Positions 23,335 to 33,685 of a DNA stretch of 39,680 nt are shown here, one piece after another; position 1 is the first letter of the stretch; each line of letters opens with the position of its first letter. The notes beneath the pieces are model-generated. The model saw only the letters and a list, made by a program, of their open reading frames with translations, ran no database searches and was not told the origin of the DNA. The position numbers and the translations under genes were made by a program. This stretch comes from Candidatus Bathyarchaeota archaeon (lineage in GTDB: Archaea; Thermoproteota; Bathyarchaeia; Bathyarchaeales; Bathycorpusculaceae): positions 1 to 39,680 of the forward strand of contig PLYI01000028.1 of the NCBI GenBank assembly GCA_003151735.1. Reading direction: 5' to 3'.

Positions 23335-23676
23335 TTATTGGTTAGTTGTTAGGTCTTTCAGTTGCTTTTTGGTTAAACCCAAGCCTGGTGTGGCATCCAA
23401 TCTTTTTTCCACTGCTCCCTTCTTGAAAAGCAGCACAGTCGGGTAGTAGTCTATCTCGTATTTTTCGCACAAATCAGGCTTATCATCAATAACTACGCTT
23501 ATGCATTCGTTTGGGTTGCGTTTTGCGTAGTCTTCAAAAATTGGCAGAAACCGCTGCGAATAGGGACACCATGAAGCATAAAACAGAACAAACGCTTTCT
23601 CCTTAGCCTTCAACACATCATCAATTTTGCTTTCTTTGGATGATTTACCTTGAAATTTACTTTTGCTCGTCTTCAA
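23335..23676 (-). CDS. thioredoxin-fold protein with single active-site cysteine
   Basis: A 113-residue protein with the thioredoxin core FVLFYASWCPYSQRFLPIFEDYAK, then VVIDDKPDLCEKYEIDYYPTVLLFKKG including the cis-proline (YYPT). The active site is W-C-P-Y-S: the second cysteine of the CxxC motif is serine, so it cannot work as a standard dithiol oxidoreductase. A monothiol, chaperone or trapping role is possible. It overlaps the end of the CDGSH gene by 20 nt and is certainly co-transcribed with it, suggesting a joint job in redox or iron-sulfur handling. The N-terminus is lysine- and serine-rich without a signal peptide. Confidence 0.88.
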   Translation of the reverse strand: MKTSKSKFQGKSSKESKIDDVLKAKEKAFVLFYASWCPYSQRFLPIFEDYAKRNPNECISVVIDDKPDLCEKYEIDYYPTVLLFKKGAVEKRLDATPGLGLTKKQLKDLTTNQ

Positions 23677-24379
23677 TCACCTCTTGGTCTTCCTCAGGAT
23701 AATGACTGCTATCACAAAATGGTTTGTCAGTTGATTTTCCGCAGCGGCACAAAGTTACCCGATTCCTAACCTCATGGAGCTTCCCCTCGGCAGAATAAAC
23801 TGGGATTCCACCACGCAACCAATAGGGGCCATCAACACCTTTACTCGGGTCAACAATTAACCCAATCGACTTCTCAAGTAACGGCTCAACAACTTTGCCA
23901 GTCTCTTTATCAGCAATTACGAGTCGCCCTGACGGACAGTCACACGCATTCCGAATAGCGTTTTGCTTTAACTGGGGATCGTTTGACCTTGAAATTTGCG
24001 GCCAGATGTCTCCTCCCCGATGGCAAAACCTTGCAGACGCGCAAAGGATTTCGGCGTCTTTTAGCTTTAATGTGGGGCCATTGATTTCTTTAGCCATTTT
24101 ATCGAAAGCTTCATTATCGCTTGTTTCAGTTCCGTTAAAGTTCACTTTTGCATGGGTTCCATCGCAGAAGGGCTTAGTCTTGGTTTGCCCGCAACGGCAC
24201 AGAGCATATGATTGTGTAGTTTGCATTTTGTTGCCTATTTCCCATTCGGTAGGTATACCTTCCCGTCCGCATTTTATTGTTGCCGGATACAATGGGACGT
24301 TTCCAGAAACAAGGTATGGACCGTTTTTAAGAACTTGTACCTTTGAAATATCGTTTGCCTTTAAGGGTTTATTTTCCAA
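23657..24379 (-). CDS. double CDGSH-type iron-sulfur protein
   Basis: A 240-residue protein with two CDGSH motifs: LCRCGQTKTKPFCDGTH around residues 60-76 and LCRCGKSTDKPFCDSSH around 212-228. Both fit C-x-C-x2-(S/T)-x3-P-x-C-D-x-x-H, binding 2Fe-2S clusters through three Cys and one His. Between them is an extra Cys-rich region (LCASARFCHRGGDIWP and ACDCPSG), resembling the divergent 4Fe-4S mono-cluster domain (Fer4_19-like) found fused to CDGSH domains. It probably transfers electrons or clusters. It overlaps the monothiol thioredoxin-like gene downstream by 20 nt. Confidence 0.9.
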   Translation of the reverse strand: MENKPLKANDISKVQVLKNGPYLVSGNVPLYPATIKCGREGIPTEWEIGNKMQTTQSYALCRCGQTKTKPFCDGTHAKVNFNGTETSDNEAFDKMAKEINGPTLKLKDAEILCASARFCHRGGDIWPQISRSNDPQLKQNAIRNACDCPSGRLVIADKETGKVVEPLLEKSIGLIVDPSKGVDGPYWLRGGIPVYSAEGKLHEVRNRVTLCRCGKSTDKPFCDSSHYPEEDQEVIEDEQK

Positions 24380-24555
24380 TGTACTCCATCTCGATTTAAA
24401 GACCTTTAAAAATCGTATGTTTTCCTACTTCAAAAGAAGCCTTTTCAATTAGTTAAATTTTTTGTCTAATAATCCAAAATTTTGTTCAGCAAATCTTAAA
24501 TCAACAGCAACCAATATGAAACTCTAAGTGATTACGCCTGTCCGAAAAAATCATT

Positions 24556-25101
24556 TTGCTACCAATTGAACAAGCATACACTGAACTTAAAAATTCCCTA
24601 CTTAAGAATAAATGCAAAATTGTTGAAGAGAAGCCAGTCAAATATATCCAAATTAAACAGGGCTCATTAAATGGTGTTCTGCCCAAAAGTGCTAAAAAAA
24701 CAGTTAAATTCAATCTTTCTTCCGAGGGTGCAGGGACGAAAATAACGAGTTCCACAGAGATAGCTTCTGATTGGACGAACATGACTATTTTTGGAAATAT
24801 ACTCGCCGCAGTTATGGCGGGGATACTCCTTTGGATTGCCTCAGATATGCAAAACTACTTGGAAACAGCTAAGGCAGGCTATTGGAGTTGGCTAGCGCCA
24901 GGTTATGGGTACCCTAACTTTTCTAATACTCTGTTCATGATTAACATGACACGGGCACTCGCAGCATTCCTTGTAGTTGCTGTAATTGTGGAAATCATAA
25001 TAGTGACCTATGTTTATCCGCGAAAAAATGTTTTTGCAGAAATAACGCTAAAAAACTTAATGAAAATGACTTGTTCTGGGAACCCATCAATGAATGTGTA
25101 A
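24556..25101 (+). CDS. membrane protein of unknown function
   Basis: A protein of about 181 residues. The N-terminal 75 residues are soluble (ELKNSLLKNKCKIVEEKPVKYIQIKQGS and TVKFNLSSEGAGTKITSSTEIA), a beta-rich pattern resembling small lipid-binding or START-like folds. Two hydrophobic helices follow (FGNILAAVMAGILLWIA and ALAAFLVVAVIVEIIIVTYVY). The start is uncertain: TTG at 24556 is used, but the frame is open back to a CTG at 24538 and no ATG is available. I do not recognise the family. Confidence 0.6.
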   Translation: MLPIEQAYTELKNSLLKNKCKIVEEKPVKYIQIKQGSLNGVLPKSAKKTVKFNLSSEGAGTKITSSTEIASDWTNMTIFGNILAAVMAGILLWIASDMQNYLETAKAGYWSWLAPGYGYPNFSNTLFMINMTRALAAFLVVAVIVEIIIVTYVYPRKNVFAEITLKNLMKMTCSGNPSMNV

Positions 25102-25257
25102 CCGGTAACATCAATTTTTAGCGTGTAGCATGGTCGGGTTTGTCTGTTGGAATCGAAGATTGCGGTAACTTACAGGCATGTCAGAGCAAGCGCTATAAAA
25201 CGTACTGTTTTTAGGGAAGGATTTATAACTATAAGTGTGTTATAACAAGCGAGCCTA

Positions 25258-25605
25258 ATGGACCCACAATGTGAACTAATCGGCAAATTCGTACTGCCAA
25301 TCTTTAGATCAATGCTCGCCAAAGAACTCGTACAAAAATACAATTTATCCCAAACTGAAGCAGCTAAAAAACTAGGCACAAGCCAAGCCGCCGTAAGCCA
25401 ATACCTCAGTTCAAAACGTGCCTACAAGGGCATAGAGCATGTTGAGAAGTATTTACCTAAAATCCAAGTTATGGCGGCTGAAACTGCAAAAAAACTCGCA
25501 AATCAAGAAATTGCAGCAGACGATGTAACTCTTGACTTTTGCAAGCTTTGTGTCACTTTTTGTAACAAAAACATAAAATCTGAAAACCCTGAATATTTCA
25601 TTTAA
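25258..25605 (+). CDS. small HTH DNA-binding protein with C-terminal cysteines
   Basis: A 115-residue protein with a lambda-repressor-type helix-turn-helix at residues 28-55 (YNLSQTEAAKKLGTSQAAVSQYLSSKR). The C-terminal part holds C95, C98 and C102 (DFCKLCVTFC), with C5 near the start; these could bind a metal or cluster, as in archaeal predicted regulators of the COG2522 type. A TATA-like stretch (ATTTATAACTATAAG, about 25220) precedes the ATG by some 35 nt. It is monocistronic and lies before the methionine genes; whether it regulates them is unknown. Confidence 0.82.
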   Translation: MDPQCELIGKFVLPIFRSMLAKELVQKYNLSQTEAAKKLGTSQAAVSQYLSSKRAYKGIEHVEKYLPKIQVMAAETAKKLANQEIAADDVTLDFCKLCVTFCNKNIKSENPEYFI

Positions 25606-25628
25606 ATGCATTTCTCTGGGAAGAGGGC

Positions 25629-26183
25629 TTAAAGCATTCGTAGCAAGTCTGCCTTCGTAATGATACCTATCACAACACCCTTTTTTGACACTAAAACAGC
25701 TGAGTAAGTCTGCAAAAGACTAGTAATCAAAGACAGCGGCGCATCCTCGTTTATCTGCGGAAATGCTTCCTCCATTATGTCTTCAGTTGGCAATTTAGAA
25801 ATTTCCTCTAAATCTTTTCCTGAAAGTATTTGTCGCAGAATTGCTTTCTCTGAGATGCTGCCTACTGGTTGTTTTCCGTCAAAGACTGGTATCTGTGAAT
25901 ACCCATGTTCTTTCATTACGTTTACTACTTCGAATATTGGGTCTCTTCGTTGGACGCTGAAGACTTCGCTGTGGACTATTTTTTCTGTTTGTACTTTGGT
26001 TTTGAATTCTAAGCGTTCAAGGACGTCGAAGATTGTTTTTACTTTGGTGTAGGATGAGTCGATGGTTCCTGCTTCGAGTTTGGCGATTAGGGATTGGCTT
26101 ACGCCTGCGGCTTTGGCTAGCTGTGATTGTTTTAGGCCTAGTTGTCTTCGGCGTTTGGCAATGTCTTCTATTGTGGGAAACAT
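25629..26183 (-). CDS. HTH-CBS regulator, likely of methionine genes
   Basis: A 184-residue protein. Residues 1-60 form an XRE-type helix-turn-helix (RRQLGLKQSQLAKAAGVSQSLIAKLEAGTID) and residues 75-184 a CBS pair (VNVMKEHGYSQIPVFDGKQPVGSISEKAILRQIL and GVVIGIITKADLLRML). I start at MFPTIEDI (26183); an upstream frame to 26294 has an unconvincing hydrophobic leader. It is divergent from metY with a 119-bp shared promoter region. CBS domains of archaeal proteins are known to bind SAM or adenine nucleotides, so feedback control of methionine synthesis by SAM is a natural hypothesis. Confidence 0.88.
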   Translation of the reverse strand: MFPTIEDIAKRRRQLGLKQSQLAKAAGVSQSLIAKLEAGTIDSSYTKVKTIFDVLERLEFKTKVQTEKIVHSEVFSVQRRDPIFEVVNVMKEHGYSQIPVFDGKQPVGSISEKAILRQILSGKDLEEISKLPTEDIMEEAFPQINEDAPLSLITSLLQTYSAVLVSKKGVVIGIITKADLLRML

Positions 26184-26239
26184 GTTTGAGTAGTTGGTTT
26201 GATGGACTAATATTCTTTTTGGAATATTTTTTGCAAGAA

Positions 26240-27604
<1,365 letters not shown>

Positions 27605-27653
27605 ATCGATAGTAGCTCAACGGCTACCTCCCTTCATTTTTGGAGGAACAAAA

Positions 27654-28778
27654 GTCACAGAAACTAAAAAACTGGAAAAAGAAGAAATTCAAACATTCAC
27701 GTTCGCGTGTCCCCCAGCGGAGCTTATTTTAGAATCAGGCGAGAAACTTGGTCCAATAACACTTGCCTACGAAACATACGGCAAGCTTAACGCACAGAAA
27801 TCAAATGCGATTCTGGTTCTTCACGCACTTAGCGGCGACGCTCATGCTGCTGGAACCGATGGTTGGTGGAGCAACCTTATCGGCAAAGGCAAAGGTATTG
27901 ACACAGACAAGTATTTTGTCATATGCATCAATGTTATCGGCGGCTGCAGGGGCTCAACTGGCCCATCCTCAATTAACCCAAAAACTGGAAAGCCCTATGG
28001 TCTTAGTTTTCCTTTAGTCAGCATCGGCGACATGGTTAAAGCCCAAAAAATCCTAATTGAGAACTTAGGAATTGAGAAGCTTTTATCCGTTGTCGGCGGC
28101 TCAATGGGCGGCATGCAGGTTTTGCAGTGGATGGTTTCATACCCCGATAGTATACGCTCAGCAATTCCCATAGCAACCACACTTAGGCATACACCGCAGC
28201 AAATAGCCTTCAACGAAGTGGGTCGGCAAGCAGTAATGTCTGACCCTGACTGGAGAAACGGCGACTACTACGGCTGTAAACCGCCAGCTAAAGGCTTAGC
28301 TGTGGCAAGAATGATTGGGCACATAACCTACATGAGCGATACATCGATGACTGAGAAGTTCGGCAGAAAAACCAGAGCCGACAAAGAACCCTTCAAGTTT
28401 GGCCCTGACTACGAAGTTGAAGGCTACCTGCGCTACAGAGGCGACAACTTCGTCAAACGCTTCGATGCCAACAGTTACCTCTACATCACAAAAGCCATCG
28501 ACAACTTTAACCTCCTTAACGGTCACCCACTCGCCAGTGTCTTCCGCGGTTTAAAGGCAAAGATGCTGGTGTTAGCTTTTAAATCTGACTGGCTCTACCC
28601 CGCCTACCAAAGCCAAGAAATCGTAAAAGCATGTAAACTAGCAGGTGTAGATGCAAGCTACTGCGAAATAAACAGCACCTACGGACATGATTCTTTCCTC
28701 TTAGAAACTGAGCAGGAAACGCAGCTTATCGGAGACTTCTTGAAAACCGTAATGAACGGGAATCGTAACCACCCATGA
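27654..28778 (+). CDS. metX: homoserine O-acetyltransferase, non-canonical start
   Basis: About 374 residues, an alpha/beta-hydrolase-fold enzyme that acetylates homoserine. Conserved parts are [49 protein letters not shown], the nucleophile elbow [12 protein letters not shown] (Ser near residue 150), [12 protein letters not shown] (Asp) and YGHDSFLLE (His). The first in-frame ATG, 28032, lies far inside conserved sequence, so it is not the start. A GGAGG at 27642-27646 points to the codon at 27654, which is GTC, where GTG would be normal; the next candidate is CTG at 27672. This is either a rare start or a base error. The ATGA overlap with metW shows coupling. Confidence 0.93.
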   Translation, partial: VTETKKLEKEEIQTFTFACPPAELILESGEKLGPITLAYETYGKLNAQKSNAILVLHALSGDAHAAGTDGWWSNLIGKGKGIDTDKYFVICINVIGGCRGSTGPSSINPKTGKPYGLSFPLVSIGDMVKAQKILIENLGIEKLLSVVGGSMGGMQVLQWMVSYPDSIRSAIPIATTLRHTPQQIAFNEVGRQAVMSDPDWRNGDYYGCKPPAKGLAVARMIGHITYMSDTSMTEKFGRKTRADKEPFKFGPDYEVEGYLRYRGDNFVKRFDANSYLYITKAIDNFNLLNGHPLASVFRGLKAKMLVLAFKSDWLYPAYQSQEIVKACKLAGVDASYCEINSTYGHDSFLLETEQETQLIGDFLKTVMNGNRNHP

Positions 28779-29368
28779 CAAAGGAAACCCATCCAATAGA
28801 ACACAAAGTCATTTCAAGATGGATTAGCAGCGGAGCATCCGTGTTGGATTTAGGCTGCGGCGACGGAGAACTCCTTTCTTTGCTGATTAGGAATAAACAA
28901 GTGCGAGCGCAAGGGGTTGAAGTCAGCGAGCAAGCCATCCAAAACTGCGTGGCTGCTGGTTTAAGCGTGTTTCAGCAGGACATTGACACAGGATTAACAG
29001 AATTCGCTGACAAAAGCGTAGACTACGTTATACTCAATCAAACACTTCAACAGGTTAAGAAACCTGATTTAGCCATAAAAGAAGCCTTGCGGGTAGGCAA
29101 AAAAGTCATCGTTGGCTTCCCAAACTTCTGCTACATCGTGGATAGATTCCAAATTTTCTTCCGCGGGAAAGTCCCAGTTACTCCCTCGCTGCCCTATGAA
29201 TGGTATAATACTCCTAACCTGCATTTTTTGAGTATCGCAGACTTCAAAGAATACTGTAGAAAAAACCAAATAAAGGTCGAAGATGCAGCGTTTATTTCAA
29301 AGAAACGTGGCGTCAGCTTTTTGCCTAATTTGTTTGGTGAAGTTGGGCTTTTTCTGCTCTCAAAATAG
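28775..29368 (+). CDS. metW: MetW-like methyltransferase-fold protein
   Basis: A 197-residue class I SAM methyltransferase-fold protein. Motif I is [16 protein letters not shown], followed by GVEVSEQAI and [37 protein letters not shown]; the [18 protein letters not shown] segment is typical of MetW. It overlaps metX by 4 nt (ATGA). In bacteria MetW is encoded with MetX and is required for its activity in several species, so a complex with MetX is likely. Its own methyltransferase reaction is not established. Confidence 0.93.
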   Translation: MTKETHPIEHKVISRWISSGASVLDLGCGDGELLSLLIRNKQVRAQGVEVSEQAIQNCVAAGLSVFQQDIDTGLTEFADKSVDYVILNQTLQQVKKPDLAIKEALRVGKKVIVGFPNFCYIVDRFQIFFRGKVPVTPSLPYEWYNTPNLHFLSIADFKEYCRKNQIKVEDAAFISKKRGVSFLPNLFGEVGLFLLSK

Positions 29369-29551
29369 CGCTTTCTCTTACCAGTTGCCAACCATCGTTT
29401 ACTGCTTTGTGTTCCTTTTCGTCAGTGTAAAGCTATTTGCTAATGAATTTCGGTGAACCGCCAAAGTAGATCTTAGAGAGCTGAACGTATTTCCAGAGGG
29501 CTTATAATGCTTAAAGAAGGTTTGAATTGGAATAAACTGGAATAATGACAG

Positions 29552-29625
29552 TGCGGGAACCGGGATTTGAACCCGAGTCCTAGACTTGGCAAGCCTATGT
29601 ACTAACCAAGCTGTACTATTCCCGC
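29552..29625 (-). tRNA. tRNA-Gly (anticodon GCC)
   Basis: On the minus strand the sequence folds as a complete cloverleaf of 74 nt. The acceptor GCGGGAA pairs with TTCCCGC, with discriminator A. The D arm is GTAC...GTAC, the anticodon arm is TAGGC-TTGCCAA-GTCTA with anticodon GCC, and the T arm contains GGTTCAAATCC. No CCA is encoded and there is no intron. Confidence 0.96.
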
Positions 29626-29895
29626 GTGTAGCGTCTTAACGCAACAATCTAATACTTCCTAATAAACTATAGTTCTCGTCTTGTCGTTATTCAATCCCTT
29701 GTGTCGCGTCGCCGCTGTTTCAGACTCTGGGGCTATTTATGTCCTTTTTGGTTAAGTCAATCATGCCCTATTGTTGCCGCTGACAAATACCTTTTAAGTT
29801 TTCCTATGCTCTGAGCTTTCGGTATAACGCAATCCTTTCACTATTCTTCACCCATTCAAAGCGTCTTCCAAAAGTCCCATCCCTACTCAATTCAA

Positions 29896-30324
29896 TTAAT
29901 TTTTTCTTCTCAAAACATGAATCTTACTCTTTTGCCAAATCAGGGTTGTTATTAAAACTGTAATTATAATAACAGATATGACAATGAAAATGATGATTAT
30001 TGTATTTGATTGAAAAGTTGGTACAGGGGAGGGTGGCTGTGAATTGGCGGTTGGAGTTCGTGTTGAAAGCGAAGGATTGCCATTATCGTCGTTTCCCGTG
30101 CTGTTCGATAATAAAGTAGGTTTTGGTGTAGGGCTAATTGCAAATGTGGGTGCAGGTGAAACAGATGCCAAAGGTGTGGGCTCATTCTTGTTTATTGTCC
30201 ATTCCTGGTTGATCTGCCAGTTCGGCCCAATTTGCCATGATTGAGCCCGAGCAGTAGTGCAAGATAATACTGAAATAAGCATGATGATAAAAAAGGTTTT
30301 TATTTTTCTCATGTTTTTTCTCAA
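29896..30324 (-). CDS. secreted, membrane-anchored protein with Pro/Thr/Ser stalk
   Basis: A 142-residue protein. A signal peptide (MRKIKTFFIIMLISVLSCTTARAQ) starts at the second Met. A short WQIGPNWQINQEWTI segment follows, then a stalk rich in Pro, Thr and Ser (residues 48-102), a C-terminal membrane helix (TIIIIFIVISVIIITVLITTLIW) and a basic tail (KSKIHVLRRKN). The layout is that of an archaeal surface protein, probably O-glycosylated and anchored with the tail inside. No function is known. Confidence 0.7.
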   Translation of the reverse strand: MRKNMRKIKTFFIIMLISVLSCTTARAQSWQIGPNWQINQEWTINKNEPTPLASVSPAPTFAISPTPKPTLLSNSTGNDDNGNPSLSTRTPTANSQPPSPVPTFQSNTIIIIFIVISVIIITVLITTLIWQKSKIHVLRRKN

Positions 30325-30771
30325 TCGACACTTTCAACTGTAAATTCCAATTACTGAAACTTCTTGATCCTATCGGGTCAGAGATTGTTCCAGATATTGT
30401 TCCACTTGAGTAAGTTGCAGATGGAAATGAGGCATCCAAGCTTCCAGAGCCTGTGCCGAAAATTGACCGTTTCCACCATCATAGGAGGCGCTTTCAGTGA
30501 AGGTGATTGATATTCAGGACATTTGTCCATTCAAATAAATTGTGTAAGTTCCTTCTGATGGAGAATTGCCGGTGAAGTCGGAGGAAGTAAAACCACAGTT
30601 TGAATCGACACTTAGCGATCCAGAATGTGAACCGCTGCTGGTCGTTGTAGTCATTGTCCATGTTTGATAAGACTGGGCTGCTACAGTATGATAAGATAAT
30701 GACAAAACCAGTATACTGGCGAGAATAACGATTAATGCCAAAGTAACATACGGCGTCTTGTTTGTTTTCAC
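30300..30771 (-). pseudogene. secreted beta-rich protein interrupted by two frameshifts
   Basis: The first frame has a signal peptide (VTLALIVILASILVLSLSYHTVAAQ) and a Ser/Thr-rich beta pattern ending YTIYLNGQMS and a stop at 30514. The same kind of sequence continues in a second frame as SITFTESASYDGGNGQ and in a third as FGTGSGSLDASFPSATYSSG followed by TISDPIGSRSFSNWNLQL. Joined, these give a plausible exported beta-sandwich protein of about 150 residues. Two indels, or sequencing errors, break it. The intact neighbouring secreted gene overlaps its end. Confidence 0.5.
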
Positions 30772-30896
30772 GTGGACTTCCCCTCTCTCTGGATTTTTAG
30801 GGGGCTATTTGGATATATAACTTTGCATGTTTGCTTGAAAATGCTTTTTTGGTTTCTGAAATTATAGAAAAATAGCAAAAAGAAAAAGTGGATAGT

Positions 30897-32513
30897 TTAT
30901 TTCATTATTGCTTTGAGGTCTTCGTCTGGTGTTGTTATGGGCATGATATTGAATTTGTCCACAAGCACCTTGAGGATGTTCGGCGTTATGAAGGCGGGCA
31001 GACTTGGTCCGATGCGAATGTCCTTAATGCCAAGGTACAGCAGTGACAGCAATATAGCAACGGCTTTTTGCTCGTACCATGAGAGCACCAGTGAGAGAGG
31101 CAAATCGTTAATTCCCACATGGAAAGCGTCTGCCAAAGCTTGAGCGATTTTGACCGCTGAGTAAGCGTCGTTGCATTGTCCGATGTCGAGCAAGCGTGGG
31201 ATGTCATCTATTGCGCCGAGTTCCTTGTCGAAGAAGCGGAATTTACCGCATGCCAACGTTAGGATGATGGTGTTTTGGGGTGCTTTCTCCACGAATTCGG
31301 TGTAGTAGTTGCGTCCGGGTTTTGCTCCGTCGCATCCTCCGACTAAGATGAAGCGTTTAATGTGTCCATTCTTCACGGATTCAATGACTTTGCCCGCTAC
31401 GCTAAGAACTGCGTTTCTGCCGAAACCAACTAAGACAGATTTGCCTTCAACATCTTCTGGGAAACCTGGGAGCGATAGGGCTTTCTGTATTACTGGCAAG
31501 TAGTCTTTGCCTGTGATATGGGGTACGCCTGGGTAGCCGACTGGTCCTGTTGTGAAAATGTTGCCTTTGTAGCTTTCGATTGGTCGTTGGATGCAGTTAG
31601 TGGTCATTAAGATTGCGCCGGGAAAAGCAGCGAATTCTTTCTGTTGGTTTTGCCATGCAGTTCCGTAGTGACCATAGAAGTTGGGGTAAGCTTTGAGTTT
31701 TGGGTAGCCGTGGGTAGGAAGCATTTCGCCGTGGGTGTAAACGGTGATACCTGTGCCTTGGGTTTGCTTTAAGATGTTTTCTAAATCGATAAGGTCGTGT
31801 CCAGAAACCACGATTGCTTTACCCTTCTTGTGTCCCAAAGGCACTTTTGTGGGCACTGGGTGACCATAGGTTTCTGTGTTGCCAGCATCTAACAGCTCCA
31901 TAGCTCGGATGTTGATTTCTCCGCATTTGAACACTAAACCCACAAATTCGTTTGCGCCAAGCGACTTGTCAAATGGAGCTACTAATCCTTCATGAATAAA
32001 ATCAAACACTTTCTGATCTTTTTCGCCATGAAGGTACGCGCGGTAAGTGTAGGCAGCCACTCCTTTTAATCCGAAGGTCAACAGCCACTGCAACGAGTGC
32101 AAGTCAGGATCCATTCCGGGATCAGAATCTATCCCGTGTTGTTTGCCCTGTGCGATTAAGCCTTCCATAGTGTTTTCTAACGGTAAATAGGCAGCTTTGA
32201 ATTGCAACTGTTTATGCAGCTTATCGTATAACTCAGCGGTTTTTCTTATGTATGCAACGATGGCTTCAGGATCAAAATTCTCATTAGTCGCTGTGACAAG
32301 AAGTGCTTCTGCGGTAAAGACGTTTGTTTGTTCCTCTTTCAAACCGGCTTTTTGTGCCTGAATGACGAGTTGGCTAAGTTCGCGAAGCTTGTAAACTAAC
32401 AAGTTCTGAAGGTTTGCAACGTCGGCGGTTTTTCCGCAGACACCAGCGACGGTGCAGCCTTGTCCTTTGGCTGTTTGTTCACATTGGTAACAGAACATTT
32501 GATTTTGACTCAA
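30897..32513 (-). CDS. hcp: hybrid cluster protein (hydroxylamine reductase)
   Basis: A 538-residue protein. The N-terminal cysteines C8-x2-C11-x8-C20-x5-C26 (FCYQCEQTAKGQGC, VAGVC) bind the proximal 4Fe-4S cluster in the spacing usual for strict anaerobes and archaea. Downstream cysteine- and histidine-bearing segments (FKCGEINIRAM, TTNCIQRP, VGGCDGAKPGRNYYTEF, LACGKFRFF, DIGQCNDAYSA) supply ligands of the hybrid 4Fe-2S-2O cluster. Hcp reduces hydroxylamine in vitro and NO in vivo, protecting against nitrosative stress. A perfect palindrome lies 50 nt upstream and a Bat-type regulator gene beyond that. Confidence 0.96.
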   Translation of the reverse strand: MSQNQMFCYQCEQTAKGQGCTVAGVCGKTADVANLQNLLVYKLRELSQLVIQAQKAGLKEEQTNVFTAEALLVTATNENFDPEAIVAYIRKTAELYDKLHKQLQFKAAYLPLENTMEGLIAQGKQHGIDSDPGMDPDLHSLQWLLTFGLKGVAAYTYRAYLHGEKDQKVFDFIHEGLVAPFDKSLGANEFVGLVFKCGEINIRAMELLDAGNTETYGHPVPTKVPLGHKKGKAIVVSGHDLIDLENILKQTQGTGITVYTHGEMLPTHGYPKLKAYPNFYGHYGTAWQNQQKEFAAFPGAILMTTNCIQRPIESYKGNIFTTGPVGYPGVPHITGKDYLPVIQKALSLPGFPEDVEGKSVLVGFGRNAVLSVAGKVIESVKNGHIKRFILVGGCDGAKPGRNYYTEFVEKAPQNTIILTLACGKFRFFDKELGAIDDIPRLLDIGQCNDAYSAVKIAQALADAFHVGINDLPLSLVLSWYEQKAVAILLSLLYLGIKDIRIGPSLPAFITPNILKVLVDKFNIMPITTPDEDLKAIMK

Positions 32514-32563
32514 ATTTTTACACCTTAAACAATCTATTATGGAAAGTGCGCAGATAGCTATTG

Positions 32564-32581
32564 TCCCTAATATATTAGGGA
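32564..32581. promoter_or_regulatory. 18-bp perfect palindrome upstream of hcp
   Basis: TCCCTAATATATTAGGGA is perfectly palindromic and ends 50 nt before the hcp start. It contains an AT-rich centre that could itself be the TATA element, so a repressor bound here would block the promoter. Confidence 0.65.
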
Positions 32582-32722
32582 TTTAGAAACGCTATTTGTC
32601 TGCAAATTACTTTGGTCACACACCTTATTTTATCTTGTGTTAACACTTCATGAAAAAAGCTAGCCGCTTCAGCAAAGAATTAACCTGCACTTTAATAATG
32701 ATGGGCAAAGACAGTTTGAGCG

Positions 32723-33349
32723 CTACAGTTCCCGTTTAAAATAATGCTCCAGCAACCTCCGAGTTCCCCGCCTCATAATCTCGGAAAGCGTCGCAGCACT
32801 AATACCCAGCTTACCCGCAAGCTCCGCCATCCCAATCTGCCTCGGATATTCAAAAAAGCCGCTTTTCAGAGCTAACCAAAAAATCCTCTCTTGGTTCTCG
32901 GTTAAGATGCCTATTTGCTGCTCAAACTTACCGATTTTGCGAACGTTAACTTTATGCCCAGATTTTTCTAAGTTACCTATTATACCTTGGTAAGCTTCAA
33001 ACGTTGGCACCATGAAGCTGTAAGTAATGATGTTATTTTGCATGCTTTTGCCAGAAACCAAAAAAGCGTCATGACTCAAAATCGTGTTGCAGACTTCGCA
33101 GCCTTCACTCTCCATCCACACCGACGATTTGCCTTCCACATGGCCTTTAGTTGTAAGTTCTTTGGGAACTTTGTGCGCTTGGTCTTCGCCGACATCCATT
33201 AAGTGCCGAACGGAACCGCTGCTGGAACTACGTACATCAACTACTTTGAGGTGTTTGAATCCGAGCGATGCGAGTTTTCGAACCATCTTGCATTGTTTGT
33301 TTTCAACTTCAATTACAACGTGGTAGGGTTCACGCCAACCATCAACCAA
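32723..33349 (-). CDS. Bat-type HTH_10 transcription regulator
   Basis: A 208-residue protein. The C-terminal 60 residues form the HTH_10 domain of bacterioopsin-activator-type regulators (LTENQERIFWLALKSGFFEYPRQIGMAELAGKLGISAATLSEIMRRGTRRLL). The N-terminal 145 residues are an alpha/beta sensor-like domain with cysteines (C39 region KQCKMVRKL, and ESEGCEVCNTIL), which could respond to redox or a ligand. It is encoded 209 bp upstream of hcp in the same orientation, so control of hcp through the palindrome is plausible but unproven. Confidence 0.88.
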   Translation of the reverse strand: MVDGWREPYHVVIEVENKQCKMVRKLASLGFKHLKVVDVRSSSSGSVRHLMDVGEDQAHKVPKELTTKGHVEGKSSVWMESEGCEVCNTILSHDAFLVSGKSMQNNIITYSFMVPTFEAYQGIIGNLEKSGHKVNVRKIGKFEQQIGILTENQERIFWLALKSGFFEYPRQIGMAELAGKLGISAATLSEIMRRGTRRLLEHYFKREL

Positions 33350-33685
33350 ACCGATCAGCCTTATAATTCAATTAAGAAAATCTTGTTGTTAAACATACTG
33401 CCCCTTAAAACTAAATGCTTAAAAAAGTGTTTAAAATCTTTTAAGTAACATCAAAAGATAAGCAGTTTATTAACAAGATATGCTAATACGTTGAGGTATT
33501 ACCTTTGAGCAAAAGCGCAAAGCAAGTTAAAAAAAGAATTGCAGTCGCCAAAAGACAGGTAGCTGCTTACAAGAAGTTAAGTGCAATGTATTCTAGTAAG
33601 AGTAAAGTTATTTATATGCAAAAATTTTTTCCATCAAAAACCCTCCAAAAAAGGATGAAAATTGAAAAAAAAGAAAAGATTGGGT
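33350..33685. other. intergenic/decayed region with short basic ORF
   Basis: From 33505 a frame begins MSKSAKQVKKRIAVAKRQVA on the plus strand. It runs on to 33831, but its second half is antisense to the ABC-2 permease remnant and has no sensible composition. The first 35 codons, lysine-rich and preceded by a TTGAGGTATTACC stretch, may be the start of a broken gene. I do not call it a CDS. Confidence 0.35.
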
